Origin: Teredinibacter turnerae
GTDB lineage: Bacteria > Pseudomonadota > Gammaproteobacteria > Pseudomonadales > Cellvibrionaceae
Assembly (NCBI RefSeq): GCF_037935975.1
Contig: NZ_CP149817.1
Span: 1,736,001-1,800,000 of the forward strand
Direction: 5' to 3'
DNA: 64,000 nt
The notes beneath the pieces are model-generated. The model was not told the DNA's origin, ran no database searches, and saw only the letters and a list, made by a program, of their open reading frames with translations. Both the position numbers and the translations under genes were made by a program. The number at the start of each line of letters is the position of its first letter. Position 1 is the first letter of the stretch. Below are positions 43,336-53,558 of the stretch, piece after piece.

Positions 43336-44535
43336 ATGACCCGACACGTTTTTCTGTTGTTCCACCGCTACATCGGACTGCTGATGGCGGTGTTCCTGAT
43401 TATTGCGGGCGTCACAGGTTCGGCGATCGCTTTTTACGACGAATTGGATGCGGGCCTTAATCCAACGCTTTATCAGGTTGAACCTCCCGGCACGCCGCCT
43501 TTGTCATTGGATGAGATCGCGCGAAAAATTGATCAACAATATCTGCAAGGCAGAGCGTTTATTCGCTACACCAAATTTCCCGAAAAAGACGATATTGCGA
43601 TTCGATTTTATCTGCTTGCCAACCACGATCCCAGCACCGGAGAACCTTATCCGCTGGCGTTTAACTGGATTTTCGCCAATCCCTACACTGGCGAGGTATT
43701 GGGTACCCGCACTTTCGGCGCCTGGAAACTGGATAGCGCCCATATCATGCCATTACTGTGGGAGCTGCATTACAGCTTAACGCTGCCCTGGCCCTACGGT
43801 GAATGGATATTCGGCGCGGTGGCGTTACTCTGGACGCTCGATTGTTGCATGGCCGTGTACCTGACATTTCCCCGCAGCCGACGAAAATTTTTTCGCCAAT
43901 GGCCAAAAGCGTGGAGCGTGAATTTGCGCGTGGGGGCCGCTCGGGCAATACGGGATAGCCATATTGCATTCAGTCTCTGGCTGTGGGGTATGCTGTTTAT
44001 GCTCGCTGTCTCTGGTGTCATGTTTAATTTAAATCATCAGGTCTATCAGCCGGTGTTGTCGAAAATTGTCGATTATGAACATGTTCACGATACCCTCCCG
44101 GGAGCCACAGCGGAGCAAAAAAAACACCGAATTTCGTTGGAAACGGCCAGGCAAAAAGCGCGAGAATATCTGCAGGACTGGCAGGCAGAAAATAGCTTTA
44201 CTGTTTATGAGGAAGACTCACTCACCCTCGATATGCGCAAATACGCCTACCGCTATAAAGTTAAGAGCGCGCTCGACCTACCGGCCAGTTACGCTCAAAC
44301 GGCCATTTACCTGAGTGCGGCTGATGGCCGTTTTCTCGCCCGTTCTCATCCGCGCGTGGATACCGGCAATTTTATTTCCACCTGGCTCGGTGCTCTACAC
44401 ATGGGCCGCGTTTTTGGCGCCTGGTATCAATGGGTGATGTTTTTTATGGGAATTGTCGTCACGCTCGTGACCGTGAGCGGAGTGATGATTTGGTGGCGAA
44501 AGCGTCGCTCAGGAAAGCCCAAAGGGCACAACTAA
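43336..44535 (+). CDS. PepSY-associated membrane protein (siderophore-uptake type)
   Basis: A 399-residue inner-membrane protein with four main hydrophobic segments: TM near residues 15-35, about 155-175, about 215-235 and about 365-390, with PepSY_TM features (LFHRYIGLLMAVFLIIAGVTG split, WELHYSLTLPWP, WLGALHMGRVFG, SGVMIWWRKRR). Such proteins follow TonB receptors and are thought to act as ferric reductases on imported siderophores (FiuB/PiuB-like). It follows the receptor by 170 bp. Confidence 0.9.
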   Translation: MTRHVFLLFHRYIGLLMAVFLIIAGVTGSAIAFYDELDAGLNPTLYQVEPPGTPPLSLDEIARKIDQQYLQGRAFIRYTKFPEKDDIAIRFYLLANHDPSTGEPYPLAFNWIFANPYTGEVLGTRTFGAWKLDSAHIMPLLWELHYSLTLPWPYGEWIFGAVALLWTLDCCMAVYLTFPRSRRKFFRQWPKAWSVNLRVGAARAIRDSHIAFSLWLWGMLFMLAVSGVMFNLNHQVYQPVLSKIVDYEHVHDTLPGATAEQKKHRISLETARQKAREYLQDWQAENSFTVYEEDSLTLDMRKYAYRYKVKSALDLPASYAQTAIYLSAADGRFLARSHPRVDTGNFISTWLGALHMGRVFGAWYQWVMFFMGIVVTLVTVSGVMIWWRKRRSGKPKGHN

Positions 44536-44919
44536 TGTTTGCCTCCGTATATTTTCAAGCGCTGACTTCTGTGCGTCTGTGTCGCCCTGGGTTGCGACAG
44601 CGTGCTGCTATTTTTATGCGTGAAGCTAGAGAAATATCTCCTTACAATATTTTAGTAATGCGAGTGCACAAATTTATAAAGTAGATAAGTAGATACAGCA
44701 ATAAGTGCATTCATTGGAACCAATCACGCTGTGCACACTAGACCAGTTAGACTATTTTTTAATAACGCTACCAAGTGGCATGCGCCTCACTTTGAGTGTG
44801 AATAAAGCGAGGGTAATATGGCGGCACTCAGCTAGTGGCGGTCTAATGGGTGGATGTTTGATGTTGTGTTGAGCATTCCAGCTGAGGCGGTTTACACCTC
44901 TATTGTCCATGGAGATGGT
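44536..44919. other. Intergenic region, nothing recognised
   Basis: No gene, hairpin terminator or repeat is supported. The second half contains the upstream region of the small exported protein. Confidence 0.5.
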
Positions 44920-45252
44920 ATGTCTAGAAAATTTCTTTTTGCATCCTTGTTGTTGAGCCTGGGTTTTTCCGCGTCCGCAAATGCCGTGAAGATATTTGAG
45001 TGGAACGATCCCGTGCAGGGCAACTATCCGCCCGAATGCAGCGCCGCTAGAACTTATGGCACCGGTGGTGGTGGCTATGGTTTGACGTACTCATACGACG
45101 AGTACACGGTCAACTGCCCCGGCCATCCATCGGTGATTGTGAGTCGCTACCAGCTGTGGCAGGGCTATCAATACACCTGCGATATATACACAGATACCGC
45201 AGGCTATTCGATGAGTTGGAACAACTGTAATAACTGGCGTGTTTACGATTAA
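44920..45252 (+). CDS. Small secreted protein of unknown function
   Basis: 110 residues with a clean Sec signal peptide (MSRKFLFASLLLSLGFSASA, cleavage after ANA). The mature part is rich in Tyr, Gly and Asn and has four Cys (PPECS, VNCPG, YTCDI, NNCNNW), suggesting two disulfides. GGAG lies 5 nt upstream of ATG 44920; an in-frame ATG at 44854 would bury the signal peptide. No family recognised. Confidence 0.75.
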   Translation: MSRKFLFASLLLSLGFSASANAVKIFEWNDPVQGNYPPECSAARTYGTGGGGYGLTYSYDEYTVNCPGHPSVIVSRYQLWQGYQYTCDIYTDTAGYSMSWNNCNNWRVYD

Positions 45253-45336
45253 ACCGTGTTAAGTGGCGCTTGACTGTGGCTCTGAATGTACCTTTGTGTC
45301 AACAGGCCCAGGCAAGCGCCTTCCTCCTTTGCTCAG

Positions 45337-46059
45337 CTACTGTTCGAAAAGTGATTTTCCTGCCGCATCGTTCATATAAAACACGAGCTCACCACTTTTT
45401 TCGTCGATAAAATAAGTCACAGATGAGAGTCCATGCGCGGTATTTTGCTCTGTGAGTGCGCGGCTGAATTCGCCGCTCAGTTGATTTGCCTGCGCGGCAT
45501 CGGTTACTGCGACGACGACTTTACAGCTCGCGCTCTTGCAGTCGACGGAGAGGGGGACTATGTCTTGCAACGCCGTTTGCTGCTCGAATGAGGCCAGTAT
45601 CTGGTCCTCTTTTTCGATCGACCAATCATAGTTTACCGCTTCCTGTTCGAACCGCTGCTCGGCGTAGTTTATGGGGGAGACATTGTTATTTTTTGCCTCC
45701 TGCAAAAACGCCTGGAAGTTCCCTATCGCGTTTTCGGCGTCTTGTTTAGACTGGTTTTGCACGAGATCTTCGCTCACGTTTTCCGGGCTCGTCTGAGTGT
45801 GCAGCGTCTCTTGTCGCGGTATTTCCGGCGCACGTGCTGTTTGAGCTCTCTGTGTGGTCGGCGCCATGGTGGTAATCTGCGGTGAATTATTGGTTTCTGC
45901 TAAATGGTTTGCATCCTGATTTTTAGCCGGGGCAGAGTGCTTGTGTTCGCCAATTGGCGTTGCCACTGCTGGAATATGACTAGCGTCAGGATAAAATCGG
46001 CCAGCGACAAACCCAAGTGAAAAGGTACCGATAAGGAGCGCCAAGTATCCCTTGTTCAT
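45337..46059 (-). CDS. Membrane-anchored periplasmic protein of unknown function
   Basis: 240 residues: an N-terminal anchor (YLALLIGTFSLGFVAGRFY), a Thr/Gln/Ala-rich polar linker to about residue 100, then a folded C-terminal domain with a Cys pair (VDCKSASCKVVVAV) and SGELVFYMNDAAG. ATG 46059 with a GAGG site fits the anchor better than the frame opening at 46167. No family recognised. Confidence 0.75.
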   Translation of the reverse strand: MNKGYLALLIGTFSLGFVAGRFYPDASHIPAVATPIGEHKHSAPAKNQDANHLAETNNSPQITTMAPTTQRAQTARAPEIPRQETLHTQTSPENVSEDLVQNQSKQDAENAIGNFQAFLQEAKNNNVSPINYAEQRFEQEAVNYDWSIEKEDQILASFEQQTALQDIVPLSVDCKSASCKVVVAVTDAAQANQLSGEFSRALTEQNTAHGLSSVTYFIDEKSGELVFYMNDAAGKSLFEQ

Positions 46060-46617
46060 TGAAACCTCGTATCGAAAGTAGTAACGGAACTGGGAACAAT
46101 TCAGTGGCGAGAAGCGTGGGAAGTGCCAGCGTTCCGCAGTGTTATCAGAAGCACTACTTTTATTCATTATTATGGTTTTTGTTCGCCTGGGCGATACGCA
46201 ACAACCATATACCAGCAGTTAGCAGGAGTCGAGCTGAGTGTACCGCCATAAGGCGTTGGATAGCTCACATGGATGCAGCCGCATCGTTCAATCAGAATGG
46301 AAATGCATCCATAGAACGCAGCGGGATGTCAGCCCACTCGGGGCACGTTATTCTGAGCCTGACGTACAGGTACGTTTACCTCATGTTCGCAGTGTGGTCG
46401 CAGGTGTCCGGGTGGTCGCGTTTCGAATATTCAATTAAATTTCAATGGGTTACAGCGTAGTTTTGCGGTAATTCGCGAGTCAATATACTTCTCGGTTACG
46501 AGTCTGACGCCTGCCAGACTTTGTTCTCACATGGGCAAAAATTAATGGCAGCCCGGAGTTTCAGCGTATACATTTTCAGCACTTTATGTGAAACGTGTCA
46601 CTATTCGAGGTGGGGAA
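46060..46617. other. Divergent intergenic region, nothing recognised
   Basis: 558 bp between divergently transcribed genes for exported proteins. Overlapping frames here have no ribosome binding site or protein-like features. Promoters for both sides must lie here but none stands out. Confidence 0.5.
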
Positions 46618-47184
46618 ATGTTCGATGTTCGGTATCTGTTATCTGGTTTGACTGCACTGCTGGCGTTCTGTGCCGTAGGCGCGTTGGTGTCTATGCCAGA
46701 ACAATGGGAGAGCGAGTTGAGCAACGCACCGTCAACCCCAAAGCAGCAGCTGGAACACCTGGTAGCGTGGTCACTGATCGAGGACACCGAAGTGGCGGGC
46801 GCTGGGGGCGAGGGTGCAACTAAAGACCCGGTGCGCGTTGTCGCGATGCGAAATTTGGAGCGGTTCCCCGGGAAAGGCGCAACCATTGTTTTGGCCATGC
46901 CGGCTGCCGATTATGTGGTAAAAATTGTGTCAACTTATACTGGGCGAACCGGAGAAGTTGGCTGGCGCGGCAATTTGACGGGGTTGGGGCGGCACTACAC
47001 AGTGGATTATGTCGAATCCCGCAATGGGTCAGCAACCGCGTCCATCTCCACTCCGGAAGGGGACTATGTACTTCGCACAGTGGACGGGCTTGGGGTGTTG
47101 TATCCTGCCGATGCGTTTGAGCAGCCGGATAGCGTCGACTTTGGTGGTTACCTGATCGCCAATGCGATGAGTTTCAATCACTAA
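46618..47184 (+). CDS. Exported protein of unknown function
   Basis: 188 residues with an N-terminal hydrophobic segment (YLLSGLTALLAFCAVGALV) that is either a signal peptide or an anchor. The rest is soluble, with VAWSLIEDTEVAGAGGEG, VVAMRNLERFPGKGATIVL and many beta-type stretches. GAGGTGG precedes ATG 46618. It ends 57 bp before an intrinsic terminator. I do not recognise it. Confidence 0.7.
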   Translation: MFDVRYLLSGLTALLAFCAVGALVSMPEQWESELSNAPSTPKQQLEHLVAWSLIEDTEVAGAGGEGATKDPVRVVAMRNLERFPGKGATIVLAMPAADYVVKIVSTYTGRTGEVGWRGNLTGLGRHYTVDYVESRNGSATASISTPEGDYVLRTVDGLGVLYPADAFEQPDSVDFGGYLIANAMSFNH

Positions 47185-47241
47185 GTTGACCTGCCTTTGA
47201 TTCCGCCCTATGGCAACTCGCTCTTGCGTGTTTTAAAACGT

Positions 47242-47270
47242 AAAAAAGCTCCCAAATGGGAGCTTTTTTT
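47242..47270. terminator. Bidirectional intrinsic terminator
   Basis: AAAAAAGCTCCC and GGGAGCTTTTTT around a short AAAT loop give a U-tract in both directions. It separates the exported protein gene from the convergent purD. Confidence 0.92.
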
Positions 47271-47328
47271 GCGTTAGCTAGGGCAAATCCCGGCCTGGGT
47301 CGGGCGCCAACGACTTGCCGTTTTAGTG

Positions 47329-48615
47329 CTAACTGTTTTCTCTGGCTATTGCGCGATACGCGATGTCGGTACGCATGTACACATCGTTCCAGTCGATGTG
47401 TTTCGCTAGGGCATAGGCGTTGCGCTGGGCTTCGGTGACGCTGTTGCCGAGTGCCGTGGCACAGAGCACGCGCCCGCCGTTGGTGACTACCTTGCCGTCG
47501 GCTTCGCTGGTGCCTGCGTGAAACACTTTAGCGTCCGCGGATTCGCCTTCACCCAAACCTGATATTACGTCACCTTTGCGGTAGCTGCCGGGGTAACCGC
47601 CTGCAGCCAATACTACGCCGACAGCTGGACGATCATCCCACTCGGTGTTGTGGCTGGCGAGGGTTTTGTCCAGTGCTGCCTGGCAGAGTTGTACCAGGTC
47701 GCTTTTGAGACGCAGCATAATGGGCTGGGTTTCCGGGTCGCCGAAGCGGCAGTTGTACTCGATAACTTTCGGGGTACCGTCGGCGGTAATCATCAGCCCG
47801 GCGTAGAGAAAACCGGTATAGCTGTTACCTTCTGCCGCCATGCCGCGAATAGTTGGCATAATGACTTCGTCCATGACCCGCTGATATACCTCAGCGGTCA
47901 CCACGGGCGCAGGGGAGTAAGCGCCCATGCCGCCGGTGTTCAGGCCGGTGTCGCCGTCGCCTGCGCGCTTGTGGTCCTGGCTGGTGGCCATGGGCAACAC
48001 GTTTTCGCCATCGGCAATTACAATAAAACTCGCTTCTTCACCTTGCAGGAATTCTTCGATAACCACGCGGCAGCCGGCGTCGCCAAACGCGTTGCCCGAC
48101 AGCATATCTTTCACGGCTGCTTCTGCTGTGGCCAGGTCTTCGGCGACGATCACGCCTTTACCGGCCGCCAGGCCGTCAGCTTTTACCACGATGGGCGCGC
48201 CTTTTTCGCGCAGGTAGGTGAGGGCGTCATCTTCGTTGGTAAAGGTTTGATAATCCGCGGTCGGGATCTTGTGGCGGGCGAGGAAGTCTTTGGTAAACGA
48301 CTTGGAACCCTCTAGCTGTGCCGCGCCTTTGCCGGGGCCAAAGCAGGCGAGCCCGGCTGCAGCGAACTTGTCTACCAGGCCGTCTACCAGCGGGGCCTCG
48401 GGGCCAACGATGGTGAGCTGGATGGCATTTTCGGTGGCAAAGTTGAGAAGCTCATCGAATGCCATGACATCGATGGGAACATTTTCCATTTTAGCTTCCG
48501 TGGCTGTACCCGCGTTGCCAGGTGCAACGAACACTTTTTCCACAGTTTCGCTTTGGGCGGCCTTCCACGCGAGTGCATGTTCACGGCCACCGGAGCCAAT
48601 AATCAGTACTTTCAT
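47329..48615 (-). CDS. purD: Phosphoribosylamine-glycine ligase
   Basis: A 428-residue ATP-grasp enzyme, the second step of purine synthesis. KVLIIGSGGREHALAWK at the N-terminus, VVKADGLAAGKGVIVA, EEFLQGEEASFI and the hallmark EYNCRFGDPETQP are all present. It is the last gene of the dusB-fis-purH-purD run, 86 bp behind purH. Confidence 0.97.
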   Translation of the reverse strand: MKVLIIGSGGREHALAWKAAQSETVEKVFVAPGNAGTATEAKMENVPIDVMAFDELLNFATENAIQLTIVGPEAPLVDGLVDKFAAAGLACFGPGKGAAQLEGSKSFTKDFLARHKIPTADYQTFTNEDDALTYLREKGAPIVVKADGLAAGKGVIVAEDLATAEAAVKDMLSGNAFGDAGCRVVIEEFLQGEEASFIVIADGENVLPMATSQDHKRAGDGDTGLNTGGMGAYSPAPVVTAEVYQRVMDEVIMPTIRGMAAEGNSYTGFLYAGLMITADGTPKVIEYNCRFGDPETQPIMLRLKSDLVQLCQAALDKTLASHNTEWDDRPAVGVVLAAGGYPGSYRKGDVISGLGEGESADAKVFHAGTSEADGKVVTNGGRVLCATALGNSVTEAQRNAYALAKHIDWNDVYMRTDIAYRAIARENS

Positions 48616-48701
48616 TGTTCTAGTTCTATGGTTGATCTATTTGGAATAGGTGACCCTCGCGGATCACCATGGCACCGGATACGACCCGGTGCTGCCAGTC
48701 A

Positions 48702-50282
48702 TTAATGACGGAAATGGCGCATACGGGTGAACACCATGGCCATGTCGTGCTCGTCTGCGGCGGCGATCACCTCGTCGTCGCGCATGGAACCACCGGGCTC
48801 GATTACCGCAGTAATGCCAACGCTGGCGGCGTTGTCTATGCCGTCACGGAAGGGGAAGAAGGCGTCGGAAGCCATAACGGAGCCTTTTACCTCAAAACCC
48901 GCGTGCTCGGCTTTAATCGCTGCAATACGGGCGGAGTTTACGCGGCTCATCTGGCCTGCGCCCACGCCGATTGTCTGGCTGTTTTTGGCGTAAACAATGG
49001 CGTTTGATTTAACCATTTTGGCAACTTTCCACGCAAACAACAGGTCGCGAATTTCGTCTTCTGTCGGCGCGCGTTTAGTTACCACTTCCAACTCGGCTTC
49101 GGTGACCATGCCGTTGTCGCGATCCTGAATTAACAGGCCGCCAGTCACGCGCTTGTAGTCGTAGCCGCTGCTGGTGGCGTTATTCCACACACCGCAGGCC
49201 AGCAGGCGGACATTCTTCTTGGCGCTGACCACTTCGCTCGCGGCAGGGGCAACTGTCGGGGCGATAATCACTTCCACAAATTGCTTTTCGACAATGGCTG
49301 CTGCGGTTTCGGCATCCAGTTCGCGGTTGAAGGCGATAATGCCGCCGAAGGCGGATTCCGGGTCGGTGGCAAAGGCTTTTTCGTAGGCTTCCAGGATGCT
49401 ATCGCCAATCGCAACGCCACAGGGGTTGGCGTGCTTGACGATAACGCAGGCGGGGGTCTCGAACAGCTTGACGGTTTCTAATGCGGCGTCAGTATCAGCC
49501 ACGTTGTTGTACGAGAGCTCTTTGCCTTGCAGTTGCACAGCGGTCGTTATGCTCGCCTCAGTGGCATTGGCTTCCTTGTAGAAGGCCGCCGCCTGGTGAG
49601 GGTTTTCGCCGTAGCGCATGCCCTGTACTTTTTCGAACTGCAAGTTAAAGGTGCGAGGGAAGGAGTCTTCGCCGCCTTCGACTTTTTGGCCGAGGTAATT
49701 TGCGATTGCACCATCGTAAGCGGAGGTATGCTCGAATGCCTGCACCGCCAGATCAAATCGGGTGGCTTGGCTCACTGCGCCGTTGTTGGCGGCCATTTCT
49801 GCGGTGACGGTGGCATAGCTGCTGGCGTTTACTACGATGGCGACATCGTTAAAGTTTTTGGCTGCTGCACGCACCATGGTCGGCCCGCCGATATCGATAT
49901 TTTCGATTGCCGTGGGTAAATCGCAGTCGGGGTTGGCGATAGTATTTTCGAAAGGGTAGAGGTTAACCACAACCATATCGATAGGGTTAATGCCGTGCTC
50001 GGCCATAACCGCATCATCGGTGCCGCGGCGAGCGAGAATGCCGCCGTGCACCTTCGGGTGAAGGGTTTTAACCCGGCCACTCATCATTTCGGGAAAACCG
50101 GTGTAGTCGGAAATCTCGATGGCGGGAATGCCGTTTTCTTGCAACAGTTTGTAAGTACCGCCGGTGGAGAGTATTTCTACGCCTTGCTGACTGAGTGTCT
50201 GAGCAAATTCCACAATGCCGGTTTTATCGGAAACACTAATCAGTGCACGTCTGATGTTAACGAAATCAGTGACGTTGGTCAT
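48702..50282 (-). CDS. purH: Bifunctional AICAR transformylase / IMP cyclohydrolase
   Basis: A 526-residue enzyme performing the last two steps of IMP synthesis. The N-terminal MGS-like cyclohydrolase domain contains TGGTYKLL and [14 protein letters not shown]; the transformylase domain has [13 protein letters not shown] and [13 protein letters not shown]. Length is normal. It lies 227 bp downstream of fis. Confidence 0.97.
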   Translation of the reverse strand: MTNVTDFVNIRRALISVSDKTGIVEFAQTLSQQGVEILSTGGTYKLLQENGIPAIEISDYTGFPEMMSGRVKTLHPKVHGGILARRGTDDAVMAEHGINPIDMVVVNLYPFENTIANPDCDLPTAIENIDIGGPTMVRAAAKNFNDVAIVVNASSYATVTAEMAANNGAVSQATRFDLAVQAFEHTSAYDGAIANYLGQKVEGGEDSFPRTFNLQFEKVQGMRYGENPHQAAAFYKEANATEASITTAVQLQGKELSYNNVADTDAALETVKLFETPACVIVKHANPCGVAIGDSILEAYEKAFATDPESAFGGIIAFNRELDAETAAAIVEKQFVEVIIAPTVAPAASEVVSAKKNVRLLACGVWNNATSSGYDYKRVTGGLLIQDRDNGMVTEAELEVVTKRAPTEDEIRDLLFAWKVAKMVKSNAIVYAKNSQTIGVGAGQMSRVNSARIAAIKAEHAGFEVKGSVMASDAFFPFRDGIDNAASVGITAVIEPGGSMRDDEVIAAADEHDMAMVFTRMRHFRH

Positions 50283-50509
50283 GGATGTATGCGTTCCTTA
50301 TAGGAGTTTATCGGTGTGCCTGGTGTTGCAGGTTGCGAGGTATGCCGCGTCTGCAATAACCGTTAAATCTGTTTTCGACACGCGAGGTGCCGCTGCTGAA
50401 TATTGCCCGTCCGTCTGGTGCGCTATCGCGCGGGCTGATTGGAGTATAGCAGGGGCCCTGAAGGCCCCCGAGTGCCTGTTGTCGCTCAGGTGTGCAACAA
50501 CAGATGCAC

Positions 50510-50821
50510 TTACAGTAAACCGTATTGCTTGAGCTTCTTGCGCAAAGTGCCTCGGTTAAGGCCAAGAACGTGCGCAGCACGGGTTTGATTGTGGCGGGTA
50601 TATTTCATAACTACTTCCAGCATAGGCGCTTCGACTTCGGCGAGTACCATGTCGTACACATCGGAGACGTCCTGTCCCTCAAGGTGTTGGAAATAGTTAG
50701 ATACGGCTTTTTCTACGCAATCCCTTAAGGAAGGCTCTTGGCTGCTAGCGTAAGTTTCGCTATTGGCCGGCTGGCTTAATTCCCGAGCGCCTTCTCGTAC
50801 TAGCGTATCCGCTGTGTTCAT
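50510..50821 (-). CDS. fis: Nucleoid-associated DNA-binding protein Fis
   Basis: A 103-residue Fis: variable N-terminal arm, the central [18 protein letters not shown] helix and a C-terminal HTH ([20 protein letters not shown]) that is highly conserved. It bends DNA and affects rRNA promoters, recombination and nucleoid structure. Its ATG overlaps the dusB stop by 4 bp, the classical dusB-fis operon in which dusB expression precedes fis translation. Confidence 0.96.
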   Translation of the reverse strand: MNTADTLVREGARELSQPANSETYASSQEPSLRDCVEKAVSNYFQHLEGQDVSDVYDMVLAEVEAPMLEVVMKYTRHNQTRAAHVLGLNRGTLRKKLKQYGLL

Positions 50822-51810
50822 GCTGCATTTTCCTCATGTGTTACTGACCGTTCTAGAAACTGACGCACGGCCATTAGTTGTGATTGAAGAGTATTTAACG
50901 TATTAAAATGCTTGAGGAATGTTTCAGCGTCGCGATACCCCTGCAGGTACCAGCGCGCGTGCTTGCGCGCTATGCGAACGCCTGCTTCTTCCCCATAGAA
51001 GCAGGTTAAGTCGGTCAGATGCCGTTCAATGGTTTTGCAAACCTCTGAAGTGGCGGGAAGTTCTCGAGTTTCACCCTGCTCCAAAAACTGCTCTATTTGC
51101 CCGAACATCCAGGGATTCCCCAGTGCCGCGCGGCCGATCATGACGGCTTGTGCGCCGGTGTGCTGTAACACCTTGCGGGCTTTGGCCGGCGAATCTATGT
51201 CGCCGTTGGCTATTACGGGAATAGCCACACTGTTCACCACCTGAGCAATGGTGTCGTACTCTGCCGTGCCGTTGAAGCGGCAGGCGCGGGTGCGACCGTG
51301 AACAGCCAGAGCCTGTATGCCGTTGTTCTCGGCGATACGGGCTATGTTTATCGCGTTGCGCTGGGAGCTGTCCCAGCCGGTGCGAATTTTGAGCGTGACA
51401 GGTACGTCAACAGCTTCTACCACTGTCCGGGTGATGGCGTCCACCAGCGCTTCATCGCGCAGGAGGGCTGAGCCTGCTGCCTTCTTGCAAACTTTCTTTG
51501 CCGGGCAGCCCATATTGATGTCGACAATTTGTGCGCCTTGCGCGACCGCAGCGACAGCCGCTTGGGCCATCATCTGAGGCTCGCTGCCGGCAATCTGCAC
51601 GCTCACCGGTGCCAGCTCCTGTTCGAGAGCAGACAGACGAGCGCGTGTTTTGCGGCTTTGCCACAAGTTAACGTCGCTGGTCACCATTTCGGAAGTGGCC
51701 AGACCTGCGCCCATTTCGCGACAAATACGTCGGAAAGGTGCGTCGGTGACCCCCGCCATGGGCGCCAGCAATGCGATGCTTGTGATAGCGTAATTGCCAA
51801 TGTGGAACAA
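50818..51810 (-). CDS. dusB: tRNA-dihydrouridine synthase B
   Basis: A 330-residue flavin enzyme that reduces uridine in the tRNA D-loop. Motifs: [34 protein letters not shown] (catalytic Cys), and KIRTGWD. I place the start at TTG 51810, because GGGGGAG stands 6 nt upstream and the product [11 protein letters not shown] matches the family N-terminus; the ATG/GTG codons further upstream add 55 residues not seen in DusB. It heads the dusB-fis operon. Confidence 0.93.
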   Translation of the reverse strand: MFHIGNYAITSIALLAPMAGVTDAPFRRICREMGAGLATSEMVTSDVNLWQSRKTRARLSALEQELAPVSVQIAGSEPQMMAQAAVAAVAQGAQIVDINMGCPAKKVCKKAAGSALLRDEALVDAITRTVVEAVDVPVTLKIRTGWDSSQRNAINIARIAENNGIQALAVHGRTRACRFNGTAEYDTIAQVVNSVAIPVIANGDIDSPAKARKVLQHTGAQAVMIGRAALGNPWMFGQIEQFLEQGETRELPATSEVCKTIERHLTDLTCFYGEEAGVRIARKHARWYLQGYRDAETFLKHFNTLNTLQSQLMAVRQFLERSVTHEENAA

Positions 51811-52085
51811 ACGATTCTCCCCCAAGAACGGCTTGTAAATCTCGCTGGTGAGTAGGGTTATAACTCTTTGCCTTCGCCGTTCGAATACCACTGCGGCGAT
51901 TGTGTGGTCGGCGCCTCTTATCTCTGAGGCTTTAAAGCAGTAGGTGTAAAGTCTGCCAACGCAGACGTGCGCCACCCCAAAAAAGGCGGCTATGATACCC
52001 GTTGTTGGCGATATTGGGAATGCACATAGTGAGCAGTTTGGTCAAAAAAATACCAATTTGAGGGCTTGTATTTTTGCGAGACAGA

Positions 52086-53459
52086 TCACTTTGCGATTTC
52101 GATGCGGTAACCCACGGCATCGGGGCCCGGATCGACGATCTCTAGGACGATGTGAACAGATTTCTGGCTGGGCATCTGGGTTTTGCCCGCCATCTCTCCA
52201 GCCAGGTATTCGGCGGGGTGAAATCGCCTGGCGGCTACCGGCTTGTCACCGACATCGGTAAATACCAGATCGAGAGAGGGGAACGGTTGGTCGAATTCTG
52301 CAGTGTTCTGCAGTACCGCATCAACGATAAAGGCGCCATCCACCGCCGGGTGGCTACGCACCACCAGGTTAACTGCGCGTATATCTTTGCGGCTCACCAA
52401 TGCGGGTAACTCGCAGCCGATAACAGAGCAGGCCTTAGTGTAATAGCTGCGGTAAGGCGAAATTCGGCTGTAATGATCGAAATTAACCCAGGCCACTAAA
52501 GCGATCAGGGTTAGCGCGGCGACCAGCGTGAGCGGTGCCCACAACCAATTGGATTCCAGTAGCGTGTAGCTGCGGGCGTAGGAAAATTCGACCGGTTCCG
52601 GTTCAATGGCGTGGATAAGCGGCTGGCTGAAGTCCGGCTCCGGCTCGCGTTCCACGTATTCATCCGGTGTCTCGTCAGACATGGTGGTGAACACGGGCTG
52701 ATGGGCACTGGCGCTGCGTCGAATTTCTTCTTCCACCTGTTCTGGTGGCATTTCGGGGTAATTTTCCGTGATAAACGCCTGGGCTTCATCCTCTTCTGGC
52801 GTGGGCGTATGCTCGGTGATGGCCCGGTGCTCTCCCGTTGCGTCTCTGTTGGCAGCGCTCCGTACATCCTCAACGGCGACATGCTTGCTGCTGTCTTTGC
52901 GGAAACTGGGCAGCGGCCTGTCTTCTTCCGAATCTTCCAGGAGACTCAGCGCCCAGGACTCATCGGGCTTGCTGTCATCATTTTTATCTTTATCGTCCTC
53001 TTCCGTGCGCTCGAAAAGATTAGACTTCGTCGACGAGAGGCTTTTGCTGTAAATGATGTTGTCGTGGTGATCGTGATTAAACTGATCGTCTTCGCCACCC
53101 AGATTGTCGTCGATATCCATATCGTCGCTAATCAAAATATCATCGTCGTCGCGGATGTTCTGTGCCGCCGGAACCGGTTTGGGGACAGGCTTGGGCGCTA
53201 CGGCGGGCGTGCGCTTGGCCGCCGTGCGAGGCGCTGGTTTAGTGGTTTTCGGCTTGTTGGTTAGCGGGCGTGCGGGCTTTTTGGCAGGCGTGGATTCGGC
53301 TGGTGTGGCGTCCTCTCCCGGGGCAACCAAATGCTCTTTCGCGTTAAAAATATTCAGACAGGAGCCGCAACGCACCGCACCCTTGGCTGAGCTGAGATGT
53401 GCCTGGGTGATACGGAACGAGGTGTGACATTTTGGGCAGCGGGTAATTGAATCTGCCAT
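52086..53459 (-). CDS. Zinc-ribbon and DUF3426 domain protein
   Basis: A 457-residue protein: an MJ0042-type zinc ribbon at residues about 6-40 (CPKCHTSF and CGSCLNIF), a long acidic, Pro/Lys and Asp-rich disordered middle (about 50-290), one TM helix (LWAPLTLVAALTLIALVAWV, near 305-325) and a periplasmic DUF3426 beta domain. It is found between prmA and dusB in many gammaproteobacteria. Function unknown. Confidence 0.88.
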   Translation of the reverse strand: MADSITRCPKCHTSFRITQAHLSSAKGAVRCGSCLNIFNAKEHLVAPGEDATPAESTPAKKPARPLTNKPKTTKPAPRTAAKRTPAVAPKPVPKPVPAAQNIRDDDDILISDDMDIDDNLGGEDDQFNHDHHDNIIYSKSLSSTKSNLFERTEEDDKDKNDDSKPDESWALSLLEDSEEDRPLPSFRKDSSKHVAVEDVRSAANRDATGEHRAITEHTPTPEEDEAQAFITENYPEMPPEQVEEEIRRSASAHQPVFTTMSDETPDEYVEREPEPDFSQPLIHAIEPEPVEFSYARSYTLLESNWLWAPLTLVAALTLIALVAWVNFDHYSRISPYRSYYTKACSVIGCELPALVSRKDIRAVNLVVRSHPAVDGAFIVDAVLQNTAEFDQPFPSLDLVFTDVGDKPVAARRFHPAEYLAGEMAGKTQMPSQKSVHIVLEIVDPGPDAVGYRIEIAK

Positions 53460-53558
53460 AGGGGCTCTAGTCCTGAGAATCTCCGTTAACTTACGGCGCT
53501 AATGCGTTATAGGCGTTGGGTTTACGCGAAGTTTATACGCTCCCGGCGGGGGCGTAAA

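Noticed and set aside
23811-46450. Shared 16-mer AATTTCAATGGGTTAC in the CRISPR leader (near 23815) and near 46440
   Set aside because: One shared 16-mer in 64 kb is within chance expectation, and the flanks do not match.
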